Notes under the pieces: generated by a model
Seen by the model: only the letters and a program-made list of their open reading frames with translations
Told to the model about the DNA's origin: nothing
Database searches by the model: none
DNA from: Owenia fusiformis
Taxonomy: Eukaryota; Annelida; Polychaeta; Sabellida; Oweniidae
Direction of reading: 5' to 3'
DNA length: 60,000 bases
NCBI GenBank assembly: GCA_903813345.2
Contig: CAIIXF020000002.1
Location: 16,626,467-16,686,466 of the forward strand
In this document: one piece after another, positions 56,999 to 60,000 of the stretch
Numbering within the stretch: position 1 is the first letter of the stretch
Layout: the number at the start of each line of letters is the position of its first letter
Program-made: the position numbers and the translations under genes

Positions 56999-59324
56999 GT
57001 AATTCGTTAACATCTAATTCATTTGCACTGGAAATCAGCTGAAAATGGGAAAAATTGCCATTGATTCAGCATACTGTACGATAAAGATGTTCTGTTTTCG
57101 ATTTATCAAATTTTGAATTTCAACGCAATCGCATGTAATTCGTGAGTTCTGTTTTTTTAAATATCTATATACATATATTAACTTCTATTGATAATTTGGG
57201 CAAGATATTAAAAAGACAATTCACTCGTTTTGAAATTAAACAGGAAATCTTCTCATGGATACAAGAAAATGGACATATAGCTTTATGGATCATAATTCAA
57301 AGACACAACATGTTTCAATATTACAAAGCACACATTTAATGAGGCCCATTTGTTCGAAAATATATTATGACATAATAACGAATTTCAATGCAGGAGCCTT
57401 AAGCTCTTAACACAAATAAAATCACTTAAAGCAAATAAAATATTTTAAAAATATCTACATCTAAATCTATCAATATACTAATTAAAGCTCTATTTTTGAG
57501 CAAAATTCTAAAATATGTACTGTGATATGTACAAAAAACAGTCTAAAACAAGTCTCGTGTCAGGAGCTAACCCTGCAGACTAGGTACCAGCGCATCACGG
57601 AAGGCAGTGCTGTCTTCTTTCATCCTGGTTGTGGAAGGGAGGTTGTTCCAATCTGTTATTGTCCTGGGGAAAAAGCTATTCTTGTATGTTTCAGTTCTGG
57701 CAAAGGGTTAGATGAATTGTTGGGCTCTTCTACCGGTTCTTTTAGATTTCTCGATGTGATTTCGCCATGCTAATTATTTTGATTCGCATCCTTATATCGT
57801 AAACTTTAAGTTTGCTAACCCTTTAGATGAAAGGGTGGATTAAATGAAAGAACAACAGTTATGGAAATTTAATTATAGATAAACGTATATTTCCAAAATA
57901 TCTTACAAACTGTTGGTTGAATTTGCTCCATTATTTAACACTTTCATTACGAAGCATTTACTGAAAATTACAAAAATGTGTAGTAGAAGCTGGGGAGATA
58001 TCGATAGATCATTTCACTGAAATTCTGATTTGAAAAGCATAAAATATCAACCCTAAAACACAAAAACATGACCAAATTTTGTGACCACCCGAAAATACTT
58101 AGAAAAGTGTTATATTTCGTTAAACCGCTGCAAGCAGATGTTGTCATTTTAATACATTTAAAGTCTTCCTGACCCATTACTTTTCAAGTTATTCATCATT
58201 TAGTTAAAAAATACAACGAAAAGAACTGAAATTGTGAAGTTAGAAAAATGAAGATAAGATACAAGCTTTATTATTCACCTATTATGTTTACTGTTTGCAG
58301 ATGATTTCGACAACCTTGGAACAGAGTTTGTGTTGACGTTTATGGAGAATGAAATGATGGAAACAACAGAACCAACAGTGTACGATATTGAAGTTTTTAT
58401 AACAACCTACCAGTCACACGACGTATCTGTCCACATCTCTAGCCCAAAATGGAGCAGCCCGAAGGTCGACCACAGTTTTATCATCACTGCTGGTCAGGCT
58501 GAACTGGTGAAATTCTCAAATGAATTACGTATGGTAGGAACAGAAAAAACCTCGAAGGGAATACTTATACAGGTATGTCCGAATTCAGCTTCGACTTCCA
58601 AAAAGTAAAAAGCAATCATAAGTCCGGGAACCCAATAAATCCAATTGACCCATTTTCTCTAAATATAGTTTATGGGATATAATGCGATTTGAAAATATAG
58701 TATGCATTGTCTTTCTATTTTTAAGTTTATTTTTATAACCAGGCGAGTGACGAAGTTGCTGTGTATGGCTTTAATAAGGAGAAGTACTCTACAGATGGTT
58801 TTCTTGGCTTACCCACTGACGTATTGGGGACCGACCACATCGCTGTAGCATACTATCCTCCTACGGAACAAACGGAGATCGCGATTGCGGCGGTACATGA
58901 TAGTACCCAGCTTAATATCAAACTGAAAAACTCACTACCGGGCAACATTACATACGATAATGTCGCATGTTTTGGAGGTGATACGATTACCGTTAATCTA
59001 GATGAATATGAAACATTCCAAATGCATAGCATTGAAGACCTCACTGGTACACGGATACTCTCCAATCACCCAATATCAGTGTTCAGTGGAAACAAGAAAA
59101 CGAGGGTTGCACCAGATGATGTATCAACAATAGGGAATTCACGTGACCACTTAGTATCCCAGCTACCCCCTGTGGATGTCTGGGGGAACACTTTCGTTAC
59201 AGTACCCACTCCGGGACGACTGTTTGGAGACATGGTGAAAATTGTAGCAAGTCAAGCCAACACCGCTGTAAACATTTCTGGTTTTGACACACAGTATATT
59301 AATGAGAGTGGGGGATTTGTACAG
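56941..59324 (+). CDS. Secreted IgGFc-binding-protein-like gene, first three exons (continues off window)
   Basis: Exons 56941-56998, 58301-58572 and 58743-59324 join in phase (58 + 272 + 582 bp, 304 codons) with GT/AG introns and a final donor gtgagt at 59325. Residues 1-19 (MDYLKKTVIVLLMATYVES) are a signal peptide. The rest matches the IgGFc-binding N-terminal domain: GTEFVLTFMEN at the start, then HIAVAYYPP, a mid-domain HPISVFSGNKK, and RDHLVSQLPPVDVWGNTFVT with GDMVKIVAS. In vertebrate FCGBP this domain precedes mucin-type vWD repeats; invertebrates have many short secreted homologues implicated in mucus or immunity. Downstream domains are outside the window. Identification is strong; ligand and role here are unknown. 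Confidence 0.9.
56999..58300 (+). other. Intron 1 of the IgGFc-like gene
   Basis: A 1302-bp AT-rich intron bounded by gtaatt and ctgtttgcag. It contains the retrotransposon fragment at 57567-57704 and nothing else recognisable. Confidence 0.75.
57567..57704 (-). pseudogene. C-terminal remnant of a non-LTR retrotransposon ORF
   Basis: The minus-strand frame reads FARTETYKNSFFPRTITDW, then NNLPSTTR and TAFRDAL before a stop. Y-K-x-SFFPRTI-x-DWN-x-LP is the familiar tail of LINE reverse-transcriptase polyproteins. An in-frame stop lies just upstream, and the sequence beyond it cannot be followed, so this is a dead, truncated fragment inside the intron. Confidence 0.8.
58301..58572 (+). other. 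IgGFc-like gene exon 2
   Basis: Acceptor ctgtttgcag, donor gtatgt, 272 bp ending in phase 0. Encodes DDFDNLGTEFVLTFMENEMM through TSKGILIQ. The open frame's apparent ATG at 58330 is internal. Confidence 0.88.
58743..59324 (+). other. IgGFc-like gene exon 3
   Basis: Acceptor tttttataaccag, donor gtgagt, 582 bp in phase 0 at both ends. Begins ASDEVAVYGFNKEKYSTDGF and ends NESGGFVQ. Only one cysteine is seen (VACFGGD). Confidence 0.9.
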
Positions 59325-59460
59325 GTGAGTAAAACAACATGAAATAAATGGCTTCGATAATAGTATATCAATTCAAGTAAGGGATGTCTGCAAAACAAAA
59401 TGCTTTGATACATAGTATATCAATGAAAATGGAGTCCTTGCTGGTGAGTGAACAACATTC
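59270..59460 (+). repeat. Duplicated exon-3 end with second donor-like site
   Basis: gacacacagtatattaatga at 59287 plus the donor gtgagt (59325) recurs as gatacatagtatatcaatga at 59407 with its own ggtgagtgaacaacatt. A weaker third copy (gataatagtatatcaatt) lies near 59355. This is a small tandem duplication across the exon-intron junction. Confidence 0.65.
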
Positions 59461-60000
59461 TTACAGCCTTCATTTGGTGATCGACATGACCTATCGATAC
59501 AAATTGTTTTTGCATTTTGAAAGTCGTAAACGTTCTTTGTGGTTTTATAGAAAAATAGGAAACATTTATCGGATATAGGCTACCCTTAAACAATCGGTGC
59601 GGATAACCTCAATCCGCCCCAATCGTATACGAAATTCGTATAGCACAGTATCCAAAGGGTGGATACGCTTGCCGTCGATTTCAATAGCTAAATCATTCCT
59701 AGCGCTATTAAACCTAAAACGGGAGTAAAGATTATCTGAAAATATATAACCATTGCGCGAATTAGTTTTTTAGTAGTTTCTTAGTAGATTTTTCCGAAAA
59801 TAACTCGATCCCACGAGGAGACAAATCTTACGACCCCATCCCCATGTTATTGGACTCGCCTTTTCAGCTCCCCCAAAATAGATTGGAGTTTTAGCAATGT
59901 TTGTATGTTGTATATTGTTCCATTGAAAAAGAAATGTAGCTTGCTTTACAAAAGCTGGTTTACGGTACACTTTTTTGAAATATACATAAAATATTACATC
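59461..60000 (+). other. Intron 3 of the IgGFc-like gene (partial)
   Basis: No next exon recognised. Contains small palindromes around atacgaaattcgtat (59628-59642) and gtatccaaagggtggatac (59649-59667). Confidence 0.4.

Noticed and set aside
57522-57773. 83-codon plus-strand frame in intron 1 of the IgGFc-like gene
   Set aside because: It is antisense to the recognisable LINE C-terminal motif on the minus strand.
1-60000. tRNA, rRNA or other structured RNA genes
   Set aside because: I saw no cloverleaf with conserved A and B boxes and no rRNA-like segment; a covariance-model search would be decisive.

Overview
This is animal genomic DNA. It has spliced genes with GT...AG introns, metazoan-only extracellular domains (MNNL/DSL/EGF of Notch ligands, Slit-like leucine-rich blocks, the IgGFc-binding N-terminal domain), AT-rich intergenic DNA and many small non-autonomous DNA transposons. 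The gene content and texture suggest a marine invertebrate, perhaps an echinoderm or related deuterostome. I cannot exclude a mollusc or lancelet, and species is not determinable by eye.

Left part (1-16.8 kb). Positions 1-6826 on the minus strand hold one uninterrupted reading frame of at least 2275 codons. It starts with a signal peptide and carries eight leucine-rich-repeat blocks separated by seven cysteine-rich cassettes; its 3' end lies off the window. Beyond it are a 1-kb foldback element (7264-8310), about 5 kb with no recognisable gene, and the terminal exon (13960-15042) of a spliced gene for a conserved glycosyltransferase-like protein.

Middle (16.8-39.9 kb). A 23-kb macrosatellite has eight head-to-tail units of 2.2-3.2 kb plus a partial ninth. 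Each unit contains a nested sub-array of 3-8 monomers of about 163 bp, an (AATAC)n tract and a GTTG-rich tract. The monomers have a higher-order arrangement with hybrid monomers at deletion and duplication points, and each monomer carries consensus-like 3' and 5' splice sites around an exon-like 91-bp segment.

Right part (39.9-60 kb). Transposons are packed densely at 39.9-41.6 kb, including a three-level nest that can be dated by an intact empty site at 50.9-51.3 kb. A ~31-41 bp minisatellite (43.0-43.9 kb) and a short hAT-like element follow. A Delta/Jagged-type Notch ligand gene lies on the minus strand (48673-45763, six exons recognised: signal peptide, MNNL, DSL, first EGF). Then come more foldback elements and MITEs, a 922-bp element with 9-bp target duplications (52685-53606), and the first three exons of a secreted IgGFc-binding-protein-like gene on the plus strand (56941-59324, continuing off the window).

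The genes look like independent loci, not a functional cluster. Three encode secreted or cell-surface proteins, so the shared theme is extracellular recognition. Most short open frames elsewhere are antisense shadows or chance frames in repeats.
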